A stretch of 64,000 nt of DNA from Cryptomeria japonica (taxonomy: Eukaryota; Streptophyta; Pinopsida; Cupressales; Cupressaceae), in assembly GCF_030272615.1 (NCBI RefSeq), contig NC_081412.1, positions 142,558,247 to 142,622,246 on the forward strand. Direction: 5' to 3'. Position numbers and translations under genes: made by a program. The notes below the pieces were generated by a model that saw nothing but the letters and a program-made list of their open reading frames with translations, ran no database searches and was not told where the DNA came from. Shown here piece by piece: positions 9,781 through 22,900 of this stretch. The first letter of the stretch is position 1; each line of letters begins with the position of its first letter.

Positions 9781-12404
9781 ATGGATCAAGGTTAGTTTTT
9801 ATTTATTTTTGTCTTTCTTTCCCGTTTGTTCAATTTGTTTTACATTTTGAATTTAATTTCATTAATTTTGATTAGGTTTTTTCATTTTTTGTTTCAAAAA
9901 CCAGATTCTTATAATCCAGAACAAGAACAACCAAATTCATCTCCCGAAAAACCTACAAGAACAACCAAATGCACCTCCTGAAAACACATAAGAACAACCC
10001 CCAATTCCTCCTTTTGACTGCACACCCGAAACATAGGAGCAATTAATTAATCAGTTAGGACAAAATACGTCTAAAATCAATAAACTGATTGTTAAATTGA
10101 AAACTTCTAAACTTGAGCATCATTCCTCACCACTAGCCTAGAAACATTACCTAGTGGTGCCATAGTTGTTTCCATGCAAATTACCAAATGGGGAAGATTT
10201 AGGGATACGTGTCGTCAATTCTATACCGATGGGCTATCATACGATGGAGTAAAAAACAAAAATATTACTAAACAACAAATATGTGCCCTTTTCGTTGATC
10301 CCAAAACTGGTCAGTCATTACCTCTTAATGCAAAGAGGTTTCCCATACATTGGTGTACCAATGTGCAAATGAAGAATCTTTTTTGGCAGAGGTGGTGGAT
10401 GGTCTTTGATGATCCACCTTGTAATAATTATGAGGTGTCATTATATTTTTTGAGAAAAGTATATTGTGAGTTTGTGCTTAATGTGTGCTCAAACTATTTT
10501 GACATGAGAGAGTTCCATGGTAGAGGTGGTGACTCTACCCAAGATAGACCTGGATCCCATAGGCGATTACCTGTGGAGAGTCGCTGCCCCCTAGCACCCA
10601 AACCCAAGGTGGATCAGGCTGTCCCAGTAGAGCTGAAAGAGTTGATGGAGCTACAGACTCTTTAGGCAACCACATCATTGACTGGTGCCATCATCCAACA
10701 TGGGACATCATTAGCACACCCTATTGTATTGGACGATGAGCCATTAGGTGGTGACAAAGAGCCCATCCATCATATGTGTATCAGTTGCTTGGGGATATGC
10801 TCGGGGATAGATGATGCAGCTGGTGTAGATGGATCCTCATCTCATCTATGCATGATTTGCGAGAGTAGATGTCAAGCCCACACGACTGAGAATTTCACGC
10901 TGATAGATGAGTTAATGGACATGGTGTTTGCCCATGAGCCACAAACACAGGTGTGTTGATTTGAATTCATAACATTTTATTTATCAATCACTTTAAATTT
11001 GTAATTACATAAATGAATTTTTATTTATACATCGATTTAAATTGAGACAAATAATATGCATTTCAGGATGTAGCAGTGGTATCCCATACTCCTCCCCCAG
11101 TTACTATAGCTGCAACTTTGATGCATGAGGTATAAATTTTGTAACATGTTAAAATAGAATAGTACACTTTGAATTCAAAAAAATACAAGATATACTAACT
11201 ATCTTTAATGCTTGGTCCAATTTCTGGTTTGTAGGTGTTGACAGGGGATGACATGTCCCAGATTGATGACATCACGCTCTCAGCGATCGATTTTGGCCTA
11301 CAAGGATATACGGTATCATATTTTGTACAACCCTTTTTATGTATTGTATTGATGGAATATGCATGTCATTTCATTTTAGATTTTTAAAATTATGTTTAAT
11401 TTATTATCTGTACTAATATCTCATGTTAATTTTATTTTTTAAGGGTACCCCCTCCGCGTCTAGGGTTTGTCCTAAGAAAAAGAATTCGTCGAAGATGCCA
11501 AAACATGGGAAGAAGGTAATTAAACACATTTTTAGTTGTAAAATTGTTTGAAAATGTTGAAATCAAGTATTAGTTGGGGTTTGTAGATTGATTAGTGTTT
11601 TTTGTCTATTTTACATGTACAGCGGCCATTGAGCTATGTGGATTTGTTGAATGCACCTGATTCGCCCATGGATCAAGAGAGGGTGGAGGTATGCATCTCT
11701 ACTTTGTTTTCTTGATTTCATGATTATATGCATGCGTACATGTGAACTTGTGATATATTATAATCTTATAATTTTTTCATACAGGAAATATCCATACCTA
11801 TCTCATCAATGGTGAACCCTCCTCCGTGCATTGGAGAAGCATCTTAGGATCTAATACACTTTTGTTTGATATGTAAAATTAATTGTTTTTAACCTTCAAT
11901 ACTTATCATTATATTAATTGTATTTAAATAATCTTTGAACATTTTTCGTATAGGTAATAGCGACAGTTTCTACATCGATGGTTAGCCATCCTCAGTCCAT
12001 TGGAGAAGCATCTCAGGCATAGGTATGTAATTGTTCTCTATATTATAGCTTTTAAGTGTTTTTGATATATTTATGTTAGTACATTGTATTAATTGTACAT
12101 TTAATCTACAATAGACCCCTTCGCGTTATGACCATAATGTGGATCCATTTAAGTGTCTTCAAGAAAACTCCTAAGAGTGACAAGGAGAGGAGAGCGAAGA
12201 CTTTAGCTCCTAGAGCAACCGATGAGGTAATCTACATTTCAATTGCAAAGGAATTAAAGTTAAATGCATAGTTATGTTGTTAATTGTGAACTATTTTCTA
12301 CAAAAGAATTCTAACTTGGCTTTTGAATTGTGGTTTTGCAACCATCTACAGAGCCGCGTACTACATCGAAGAGGCTTGATTTTGATGATCCACCACAAGT
12401 TTAG
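9781..12404 (+). pseudogene. Unrecognised multi-exon gene relic with doubled CX2CX3C motif
   Basis: I do not recognise this family. The model has exons at 9781-9790, 9905-10950, 11067-11129, 11235-11312, 11444-11515, 11623-11688, 11785-~11850, 11954-12022, 12115-12226 and 12354-12404, with GT..AG borders throughout except the seventh, which lacks a clear donor. The first exon is ATGGATCAAG followed by GTTAGT. The exons at 11067, 11235, 11444 and 11623 are 63, 78, 72 and 66 bases, all whole codons. The protein has a Gln/Pro-rich N-terminus with QEQPN repeats, a leucine-rich helix (KINKLIVKLKTSKLEHH), a globular region (WGRFRDTCRQFYTDGLSYDG ... NLFWQRWWMVFDDPP), then CISCLGIC and CMICESRC 16 residues apart, a likely metal-binding pair. 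Later exons are acidic, then Lys-rich. Two frameshifts in exon 2, a TAG at 10663 and TAGs at 11845 and 12020 make this copy broken. It may be a transposon-carried gene. Confidence 0.6.
10174..10959 (+). pseudogene. Main exon of the unknown gene, one internal stop
   Basis: This frame stays open for 163 codons, meets TAG at 10663-10665 where CAG would fit (LQTL then ATTSLTG), and stays open again to the splice donor after ACACAG at 10950. The second half holds the two cysteine clusters. Trp, Phe and Tyr are frequent in the first half (WQRWWMVF, YFLRKVYCEFV), suggesting a folded domain. The frame extends upstream of 10174 without an ATG (LETLPSGAIVVS), so the ATG at 10174 is probably not the true start; the start is better placed in the small exon at 9781. 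Confidence 0.55.
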
Positions 12405-12570
12405 GATCATGTAGTGTTATTTTTGGTCATAGAATGACCAATACATGTAGATATATTCTACATTTTTATTGTATATCGATTTGGACATTGCATATGCCAC
12501 ATGTTTGTAATACTTGTATTGACTTGGCAGACATGTCTTTTTTATATATATAAATATCGATATTCGATCC

Positions 12571-12576
12571 AATAAA
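12571..12576 (+). terminator. Possible polyadenylation signal of the unknown gene
   Basis: AATAAA lies about 165 bases after the inferred stop codon at 12402-12404, within AT-rich DNA. This is placement evidence only. Confidence 0.3.
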
Positions 12577-12870
12577 TGTGTATTGAGTTCATTATTTTGT
12601 ATTCGTTGTATTTTGTGGTTGTCCTTTTATAAATTTAAATGAATATTTGCATATGTAATCAACAATATGAATATAAACAACAAAAATATATGATATAAAA
12701 CATTGCAATCGTGGAATATGATTTGATAAAATTTCTAAAATGTTGAATTAACCCTACAAAACTCCTTGTATTCAGTTCATTATTGTGTATTCATTGTATT
12801 TGGTGGCTGCCCTTTTATAAATTTAAATGAATATTTGCATATGTAATCAACAATATGAATATAAACAACA
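12575..12870 (+). repeat. ~107 bp direct duplication
   Basis: Copies at about 12575-12683 and 12762-12870, offset 187-188 bases. Both contain 'ccttttataaatttaaatg' and 'tgcatatgtaatcaacaat' with only a few differences. The second copy leads directly into the 358 bp tandem repeat. Confidence 0.7.
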
Positions 12871-12879
12871 ATATGTGTT

Positions 12880-14258
12880 TGGTGCGAGAGCACCCTCACG
12901 CTCACAATGGTCAAATTTTGTTTGTCGTGTGCACAACCCAACATCGCAAGTGTGTTCAGGTGGGCAGGTTTATGCTAGGCATACCCCTGTCATGCATCCC
13001 AAAGCACTGAAATGTCGAGAGTCATACCATACCGGTGCGATCTCTCAAGTGCCCTGAGTCCAAAAAATTGTCAAAATTTGACGGGTTGTATCCTCAAATC
13101 CAGGACACATATGGTTGATCCGTTTGAACCCATGGGGTCACGTTAGGGTCCTCTACAATGGCTTGTTTCAGTTTTTGACGAGTCAGAGCCATTTTCAATT
13201 GGTAGCATTTTTTCGCCTACTGCACAAACCATCAATTGCATGCAATGCAAAGTTGCCATATTGGCTAGAATTGATTTGGTTCGTTGTGTGCACAAACCGA
13301 CATCACGAGCGCATCTAGGTGGGCAATTTTATGCTAGGCATGCCCCTGTCATGCATCCCAAAGTGCCAGAATGTCGAGAGTCATACCATATCGGTGCAAT
13401 CTCTCAAGTGCCCTGAGTCCAAAAAATTATTAAAATTTGACGGACTATTTCTTCAAATCCAAGAGACATATGGTTGATCTACTTGAACTCATGGGATTGC
13501 ATGAGGCTCCCCTACAATGGTCTATCTCAATTTTTGACAATCGGAGCCATTTTCAATTGGTAGCATTTTTTCACTTGCTACAAAAACCGTCAGTTGCATG
13601 CAATGCAAAGTTGCTAGATTGGCTAGAATTGATTTGGTTTGTCGTGTGCACAAACCGACATCACGAGTGCGTCCGAGTGGGTAGGTTTATGCTAGGCATG
13701 CCCCTGTCATGCATCCCAAAGCGTCAAAACGTCGAGAGTCACACCGTACCAATGCGATCTCTCAAGTGCTCTGAGTCCAAAAAATTGTCAAAATTTGACG
13801 GACTATTTCTTCAAATCCAGGACACATATGGTCGACCTATTTGAACCCGTGGGGTTATGTGAGGCTCCTCTACAATGGCATGTCTCTATTTTTGACGAGT
13901 CAGAGCCATTTTCAATTAGTAGTATTTTTTTGCCTACTGCAAAAATTGTCAGTTGCATGCAATGCAAAGTTGCCAGATTGGCTAGAATTGTTTCGGTTCA
14001 TCGTGTGCACAAACTGTGTCATGAGCGTGTCTGGATGGGCAGGTTTACGCTAGGCATGCCCCTATTGTGCATCCCAAAGTGTTGAAATGTCGAGAGTCAT
14101 ACCATACAGGTACGATATCTCAAGTGCCCTAAGTCCAAAAAATTGTAAAAATTTGATGGACTATTTCTTCAAATCCATGACATATATGGTCGATCCGTTT
14201 GAACCCATGGGGTTGCGTGAGGCTCCTCTACAATGGTCTATCTCAGTTTTTCATGAGT
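12880..14258 (+). repeat. 358 bp tandem repeat, about 3.8 copies
   Basis: The landmark GTGTGCACAA recurs at about 12928, 13286, 13644 and 14003, giving periods of 358-359 bases. Each unit also carries 'gctaggcat(g/a)cccct', 'gcatcccaaag', 'gtcgagagtcatacc', 'ccaaaaaatt' and 'gcatgcaatgcaaagttgc'. The last copy is cut by the GA-rich tract at 14259. Open frames within it are by-products of the repeat. Confidence 0.9.
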
Positions 14259-14736
14259 CGGAGAGGGGGGAGAGTAGGGAGGAGGGAGAGAGGAGGGGGG
14301 TGGAAAGGGAAGGAGGGAGGGAGAGAGGGAGTTAAGAGGGGGGAGGGTGGGAGAGAAGAAGGGGTATGGAGGAAGGGAGAGGGAGAGTAGGGGGAGGGAG
14401 GGAGAGGAGATGGCAGAGGGAGAGAGAGGGGGGAGGGAGAGTGAGAGAGAGGGAGAGGGAGAGAGAGAGGGAAGGAGGGAGAGGGAGAGAGAGGGAGAGG
14501 GGGGAGGGAAGGTAGAGAGAGGGAGAGAGAGAGGGAAGGAGGGAGAGGGAGAGAGAGGGAGAGGGGGGAGGGAAGGTAGAGAGAGGGAGAGAGGGAGAGG
14601 GAGAGAAAAGGGGGGAGGGAAGGAGGGAGAGGGAGAGGGAGAGAGAGGGAAGGAGGGAGAGGGAGAGAGAGGGAGAGAGGTAGAGGGAGGGAGAGAGGGA
14701 GAGAAGAGGGGGGAGGGTGGGAGAGAAGAAGGGAGG

Positions 14737-14796
<60 letters not shown>

Positions 14797-15071
14797 AGAG
14801 GGGGGGAGGGGGGAGAGTAGGGGGGAGGGAGAGAGGAGGGGGGCAGAAGGGAAGGAGGGAGGAAGAGAGGGAGAGAAGAGGGGGGAGGGTGGGAGAGAAG
14901 AAGGGGTATGGAGGAAGGGAGAGGGAGAGTAGGGGGAGGGAGGGAGAGGAGAGGGGAGAGGGAGAGGGAGAGGGAGAGGGAGAGAGAGGGAGAGGGGGAA
15001 GGAGAGAGAGGGAGAGAAAGAGAGAGAGAGAGAGGGAGAGAGAGGGAGAGAGAGAGGGGGGGGAGGGAAGG
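14259..15071 (+). repeat. GA-rich (GAGAGGG) simple-sequence tract
   Basis: About 0.8 kb of almost pure purine on the plus strand: GAGAGGG and GAGGGAG runs, a perfect (GA)n block near 14739-14790, and a recurring minisatellite GGGGTATGGAGGAAGGGAGA (14362, 14904). The minisatellite also occurs at 28680-28770 and 29850-30060. Long Ser/Leu/Pro-rich open frames on the minus strand arise from the simple sequence and are not genes. Confidence 0.95.
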
Positions 15072-15075
15072 TAGA

Positions 15076-16200
15076 GGGTATGTGCAGGATCATGGTGTGC
15101 CAAAACAGGCCCTTAAGTGGCAATGAAATTTTAAAAAATTAGAGTTTTGCAACTTGACATGAAAAATTGAATAAGTTATGAACATTATTTTTAAAATATG
15201 TAAGAAGAGAATCTATAGAAAATTGAATGTAGTTTCTAAGCTACTAGTTGTTTTTTGAAAAAAAAAATTCTATTTGATGAAAATTTCAAATTTCAATGTA
15301 GTGGTACAAAAATTTCAAGAAAAAGATAAGAAGTAGGTGTATGTCTGACCACCCTAATCACAATCAAATCATAATTTTTTTATAAGATTTATAATATAAG
15401 TATTAGACTCATGTCCGGATGTGACACATATTTTTTTATAATTTTTTATAAAGTAAATAATTATTTATGAATTTTTTACTACAGCTTTTCAAAAATTTAG
15501 AAACTCCTACGTCTGACCACCTTAACTTGGTCAAAACCTTATGAAATTCAATTTTTTTTAATTTTTCCCTATAGTAGACGAAGCATAGGATGTGACGCAT
15601 GTTTCAGATTCAAAAAAAGTATGCGGTTTGAAAGTTAAGGGTATTTTTCAATCAGTCTATCAATCAAGACTTTTGTCAAAATTCAATTAGAAAATAAATA
15701 ATAATTATTTATTAAAGTTGAAATAAGACAAGCCTTATATTGTTGGAAAGCTGAGAACATCCTTAAAAAACCCTTTTCGTTTTATCAATTTTGGCTTTAA
15801 AAAAAGTCGTCAGCCACCAGTGTAAAGTCTGGAAAATCAAGGAATACTGAAAAAACACGTTTTTTCAGTTGGCTTTCTAGGCTTGTCACTTCCAAGCCAA
15901 ATCCCAAAGCAAACCCGAACCAAAATATGGAGGCAAAAATTTATGTTTTAAAATCGGATATCGGATAAAATCAGATATCAGATTTTATCGGATAAAATCG
16001 GATATCCGATTTTTGAAAAAATAAAAAAATATATTTTAGTAAATTAGGCATAACTTTTGTGTTTTATATCAAAATTTTGATTTTTCAAAGGCATTGGAAA
16101 GGTGATTAAGAGCTCTATGATATGGAATAGGTATATTTTCAATTATTTGTTTTAAAAAATAATTATAATTCATTTAAACTCATCCTTCATTTTTAAAACA
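15076..16200 (+). repeat. Left long terminal inverted repeat (diverged)
   Basis: About 1.1 kb, AT-rich, non-coding. The outer 50 bases and the inner 15886-16200 part align with the right copy; about 750 bases between (15125-15880) have no counterpart there. It includes short GGATATC/GATATCC palindromes near 15953-16012. Confidence 0.55.
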
Positions 16201-16329
16201 TAAAAAACTCATGACTTTTTCATATGATTTCCCTTATTGCATGAATTTTTGTAACAATCATCTCAAAATAAACTAATAAGTAATTAATTAATAATAGAAA
16301 ATTTATGAATTTTATTGAGTTCAATAAAT

Positions 16330-16984
16330 TTTGATAGACCATGTTATTTATGTTTGTTCCTTTCTCCACCTCTCTCTCCTAAACCTATCACACCACCTAT
16401 TTGTTTCTTCCTCCCTCTCTTTTGTCCATATTTATACATCTCTCTCTAGACCTATATCTCTAACTATCAATGAATACCTCATTAAATCTCTCAAGCTCTA
16501 CAAGGTGCTTATATTTCTACCTCTTCATAATTTCCTCCTCTATGTCACTCTCTCTTCCCTAAGAACTAGACTAGTCTCTCTGCATTTCATTCTCATCTCT
16601 AGCAACAAAATTCAGAGGGGACAAGGAGAGGCATAGGGAAGTATCAAAAAAAGGAGAGGGGGAGAGAGGTGAGAAGGAGAGATTAATTGGGGGGAAGAGA
16701 GAGTGAGAGAGAGAGAGAGCTATAGTTAATTAGGTGGAAGGCGAAGAGAGAGAGGGAGGGGGTGATTGGGGTGAAGAGAGAGTGAGAGGGAGAGTTTGAG
16801 ATTATTAGGGGGTAGGAGGAGAGGGGGAGAGGGGAAAGTATCAACAAAGAGAGAAGAGAGATGGGGACAGAGGTGAAGAGAGACATAGAGAGTAATTAGG
16901 GGGTGGGTAGAGGGGGAGAGGGAAGTATCTATAAACCCATAGGAGGAGAGAGGTGATTGAGGGTAATTGAGAAAAATAAATAAT
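16330..16984 (+). repeat. CT-rich then GA-rich low-complexity DNA
   Basis: CTCTCTCC-rich sequence (16360-16600) followed by GAGAGAGG-rich sequence (16610-16960). The opposed strand composition could form a hairpin. No gene is supported. Confidence 0.7.
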
Positions 16985-19900
16985 GTGAGAGAGAATATGG
17001 TGTCCTAAAGGGTCATATGGTGTCTCATGAACCTTTAGGACACCATATGACACCTTAGGACACCATATGATGTTGTTATAAGTCTTATGGTGTCCTAAGG
17101 GGTCATATGGTGTTCTATGAGCCTTTAGGACACCATATGGTGTCATTACAAGTCATATGGTCTGTTAAGGGGTCATATGGTATCCTATGACCCCTTAGGA
17201 CACCATATGACCCCTGAGGTATTGTTAGGGGTCATATTGTGTCTGAACGGGTCATATGGTGTCGTTGGGGGTTGTATGGTGTGCTAAGGGGTCATATTGT
17301 GTCCTAAGGGGTCACAAGACATCGTATGACCCTTAGACACCATATGATGCATTAGGTTTTGTTAGGGCTCATACTATGTCCTAAGAGGTCATATGGTGTC
17401 TCAAGACCCTTTAGGACACCATATGACCCCTTAGGACATCATATGGTGTCGTTATGGGTCTTATGGTGTCCTAAGGAGTCATATGGTGTCCTAAAACCCC
17501 TTAGGATACCATATGACCCCTTAGGACATTATATGACCCCTTAGGATACCATACGATACCTTGGGTCACCATATGGTATTGCAAGGAGTCGTATGGTGTC
17601 TTAAGGGGTCATATGGTGTCCTATGAACCCTTATGACAATATATGACCCATTAGGTATCATCAAGGGTCTTATTGTGTCCTAATGGGTCATATGGTGTCA
17701 TATGACCCCTTAGGACACCATATGGTTGGAGACAATATGGTGCTATGGGTCTTATTGTGTCTTATGACACCTTAGGACACTATATGACCCCTTAGGATAC
17801 CATTTGGTGTTGTTATGTGTCGTATGGTTTCCTATGACCCCTTAAGTGTTATTAGGGTTATTTTATGTCCTAAGGGGTCGTATTGTGTCCTAAGGGGTCA
17901 TACGGTGTCCTATGACCCCTTAGGACACTATATGATGTCGTTAGTGGTCATATTATGTCCTAAGGGGTCATATTGTGTCTTATGACCCCTTAAGACACCA
18001 CATGGTGTCGTTATGGGTCATATGGTCTTCTAAGAGGTCATATGGTGTTCTATGACCCCTTAGGACACCAATTTTATGTTGTTATGGGTCGTATGGTCTC
18101 CTAAGGGGTCATATGGTGTCCTATGACCCCTTAGGACACCTTATGGTTTCATTATGCATTGTATGGTTTCCTAAGGGGTCATATGGATTTCTATGACCCC
18201 TTAGGACACCATATGGTGTCATTAAGGGTGGTATGGTGTGCTAATGGGTCATATGGTGTCCTATGACTGTTTATAACACCATATGACCCCTTAGGTATCA
18301 TTAGGTGTCATTTTGTGTCGTTAGGGGTCATATGATGTCCTATGACCCCTTAGGACACAATATGACCCCTTAGGTGTTGTTAGGGGTCATATTATGTCCT
18401 AACGGGTCATATAGTGTCCTACGACCCCTTAGGACACCATATGGTGTCATTTCGGATTGTATGGTGTGCTAAGGGGTCATATTGTGTCCTAAAGATTCCT
18501 AGGACATCATATAACCTCTTAGGACACCATATGACACCTTAGATATCGTTAGGGGTCATATTGTGTCCTAAGGGGTCATATGGTGTCTCATGACACCATA
18601 TGACCCCTTAGGACACCATATCGTGTCGTTATGGGTCTTCTTATGTTCTAAGGGGTTATATGGTGTTCTAAGGGGTCATATGGTTTTATATGACCCCTTA
18701 GGATACCATATGACACCTTAGGACACCATATGGTGTCGTAAAGGGTCGTATGGTGTTCTAAGGGGTTATATGGTGTTCTATGGGGTCATATGGTTTTGTA
18801 TGACCCCTTAGGACACTATATAACGTTGTTAGGGGTCATATTATGTCCTAAGGGGTCATATTGTGTCTTATGACCCCTTAGAACACCACATTGTGTCGTT
18901 ATATGTCGTATTGTGTTCTAAGGGATCATATGGTATTGTATGACCCTCTAGGACATCATATTATGTTGTTATTGGTCGTATGGTCTCCTAAGGAGTCATA
19001 TAATGTCCTATGACCCCTTAGGACACCATATGGTGTCATTATGTGTCATATGGTGTCCTAAGGGGTCATATGGTGTTATATGACCCCTTAGGACACCATA
19101 TGGTGTCGTTAGGGGTCGTATGGAGTGCTAAGGGGTCATATGGTGTCCTATGACCCCTTGGCACACAATATGACCCCTTAGTACACCATAAATTGTCCTT
19201 AGGGGTCATATGGTGTCCTATGACCCCTTAGGAAATAATATGACCCCTTAGGTGTTGTTAGGGGTCATATTATGTCCTAACGGGCTATATGGTGTCCTAC
19301 AACCCCTTAAGACACCATATGGTGTCGTTAGGGGTTGTATTGTGTGCTAAAGGGTCATATTTTGTTCTAAAGGTTCCTAGGACATCATATAACCCCTTAG
19401 GACACCATATGACCCCTTATGTATCGTTAGGGGTAATATTGTGTCCTAAGGAGTCATATGGTGTCTAATGACACCATATGACCCCTTAGAACACCATATC
19501 GTGTGGTTATGGGTCTTCTTGTGTTCTAATGGATCATATGGTGTTATATGACCCATTAGGATACCATATGACCCATTAGGAAACCATATGGTGTCGTAAA
19601 GGGTGGTATGGTGTCGCAAGGGGTCGTATGTTGTCCTAAGGGGTCATATGGTGTCCTATGACCCCTTAGGACACTATATGACATTGTTAGGGGTCATATT
19701 ATGTCCTAAGGGGTAATATTATGTCTTATGACCCCTTAACACACCACATGGTGTCGTTATGGGTCGTATGGTGTTCTAAAAGGTCATATGGTGTTCTATT
19801 ACCATTTAAGATACCATATTATGTTGTTATGGGTTGTATAGTCCTCTAAGGGGTCATATGGTGTCCTATGACCCCTTAGGACACCATATAGTGCCATTAT

Positions 19901-22900
19901 GTATCGAATGGTGTCCTAAGGGGTCTTATGGTGTTCAATGACCCCTTAGGACACCATATGACTCCTTCGGACACCATATGGTGTCATTAGGGGTCATATT
20001 GTGTGCTAAGGGGTCAAATAGTGTCCTATGACCCCTTAAGACACCAAATGGTGTCGTTATGGGTCATATGGTGTTCTAAGGGGTCATATGGTGTTCTATG
20101 ACCCTCTAAGACACCATATTATGTTGTTATGGGTTGTATGGTCCTCTAAGGGGTCATATGGTGTCCTATGACCCCTTAGGACACTATATAGTGTCATTAT
20201 GCATCGTATGGTGTCCTAAGGGGTCATATGGTGTTCTATGACCCCTTAGGACACCATATGACTCCTTAGGACATCATATAGTGTCATTAGGGGTCATATG
20301 GTGTGCTAAGGGGTCAAATGGTGTCCTATGACCCCTTAAGACACCACATGGTGTCGTTATGGGTCGAATGGTGTTCTAAGGTGTCATATGGTGTTCTATG
20401 ACCCTCTAAGACACCATATTATGTTATTATGGGTTGTATGGTCCTCTAAGGGGTCATATGGTGTCCTATGACCCCATAGGACACCATATAGTGTCATTAT
20501 GCATCGTATGGTGTCCTAAGGGTCATATGGTGTTCTATGACCCCTTAGGACACCATATGACTCCTTAGGACACCATATGGTGTCATTAGGGGTCATATGG
20601 TGTGATAAGGGGTCAAATGGTGTCCTATGACCCCTTAAGACACCACATGGTGTCGTTATGGGTCGTATGGTGTTCTAAGGTGTCATATGGTGTTCTATGA
20701 CCCTCTAAGACACCATATTATGTTATTATGGGTTGTATGGTCCTCTAAGGGGTCATATGGTGTACTATGAACCCTTAGGACACTATATAGTGTCATTATG
20801 CATCGTATGGTGTCCTAAGGGTTCATATGGTGTTCTATGACCCGTTAGGACACAATATGACTCCTTAGGACACCATATGGTGTCATCAGGGGTTATATGG
20901 TGTGCTAAGGGGTCAAATGGTGTCCTATGACCCCTTAGAACACCATATGACCCCTTAGGTATGGTTAGATGTCATTTTGTGTCATTAGGGGTCATATGGT
21001 GTCCTATGACCCCTTAGGACACAATATGACCCCTTAAGACACCATATAGTGTCGTTAGGGGTCATATGGTGTCCTATGACCCCTTACGACACAATATGAC
21101 CCCTTAGGTGTTGTTAGGGGTCATATTATGTCCTAAAGGGTTATATGGTGTCCTACAACCCCTTAAGACACCATATGGTGTCGTTAGGGGTTGTATGGTG
21201 TGTTAAAGGGTCATATTTTATTCTAAAGGTTCCTAGGACATCATATAACCCCTTAGGACACCATATGACCCCTTAGGTATCGTTAGGGGTCATATTGTGT
21301 CCTAAGAAGTCATATTGTGTCTAAGGACACCATTTGACCTCTTAGGACACCATATGACCTCTTAGGACACCATATCATGTGGTTATGGGTCTTCTTGTGT
21401 TCTAAGGGGTCATATGGTGTTACATGACCCATTAGGATACCATATGACCCCTTAGGAAACCATATGGTGTCGTAAAGGTTGGTATGGTGTTGCGTGGGGT
21501 CGTATGGTGTCCTATGATCCCTTAGGACACTATATGACGTTGTTAGGGGTCATATTATGTCCTAAGGGGTAATATTATATCTTATGACCCCTTAAGAAAC
21601 CACATGGTGTTGTTATGGGTTGTATGGTGTTCTAAAAGGTCATATGGTGCTCTATTACCCTTTAAGACACCATATTATGTTGTTATGGGTTGTATAGTCC
21701 TCTAAGGGGTCATATGGTGTCATATGACCCCTTAGGACACCATATACTGTCATTATGCATCGAATGGTGTCCTAAGCGGTCATATGGTGTTAAATGACCC
21801 CTTAGGACACCATATGACTCCTTAAGACACCATATGGTGTCATTAGGGGTCATATGGTATGCTAAGGGGTCAAATGGTGTCCTATGACCCCTTAAGATAC
21901 CACATGGTGTCGTTATGGGTTCTATGGTGTTCTAAGGGGTCATATGGTGTTCTATGACCCTCTAAGACACGATATTATGTTGTTATGGGTTGTATGGTCC
22001 TCTAAGGGGTCATATGGTGTCCTATGACCCCTTAGGACACCATATAGTGTCATTATGCATCATATGGTGTCCTAAGGGGTCATATGGTGTTCTATGATCC
22101 CTTAGGACACCATATGATTCCTTAGGACACCATATCATGTCATTAGGGGTCATATGGTGTGCTAAGGGGTCAAATGGTGTCCTATGACCCCTTAGAACAC
22201 CATATGACCCCTTAGGTATCGTTAGGTGTCATTTTGTGTTGTTAGGGGTCATATGGTGCCCTATGACCCCTTAGGACACAATATGATCCCTTAAGACACC
22301 ATATAGTGTCGTTAGGGGTCATATGGTGTCCTATGACCCCTTACAACACAATATGACCCCTTAGGTGTTGTTAGGGGTCATATTGTGTCCTAATGGCTCA
22401 TATGGTGTCCTACGACCCCTTAGGACACCATATGGTGTTGTTAGGTGTTGTATGGTGTGGTAAGGGGTCATATTGTGTCCTAAAGGTTCCTAGGACATCA
22501 TATAACCCCTTAGGACACCATATGACCCCTTTGGTATCGTTAGGGGTCATATTGTGTCATAAGGGATCATATGGTGTCTCCTGACACCATATGACCCCTT
22601 AGGACACCATATCATGTTGTTATGGGTCTTCTTGTGTTATAAGGGGTCATATTGTATTATATGACCCCTTAGGATATGACATGACCCCTTAGGTGTTGTT
22701 AGGGGTCATATTGTGTCCTAATGGGCTATATGGTGCCCGACGACCCCTTAAGACACCATATGGTGTCATTAGGAGTTGTATGGTATGCTAAGGGGTCATA
22801 TTGTGTACTAAAGGTTCCTAGGACAGCATATAACCCCTTAGGACACCATATGACCCCTTAGGTATCGTTAGGGGTCATATTGTTTCCTAAGGGGTCATAC

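Noticed and set aside
14243-15126. Long Ser/Leu/Pro-rich (minus) and Arg/Glu/Gly-rich (plus) open frames
   Set aside because: They come from the GA-rich simple sequence, overlap in several frames and have no splice or domain support.
16610-16984. A CACTA-type end or transposase near the satellite start
   Set aside because: No CACTA/CACTG tip and no transposase-like frame; only GA-rich sequence.
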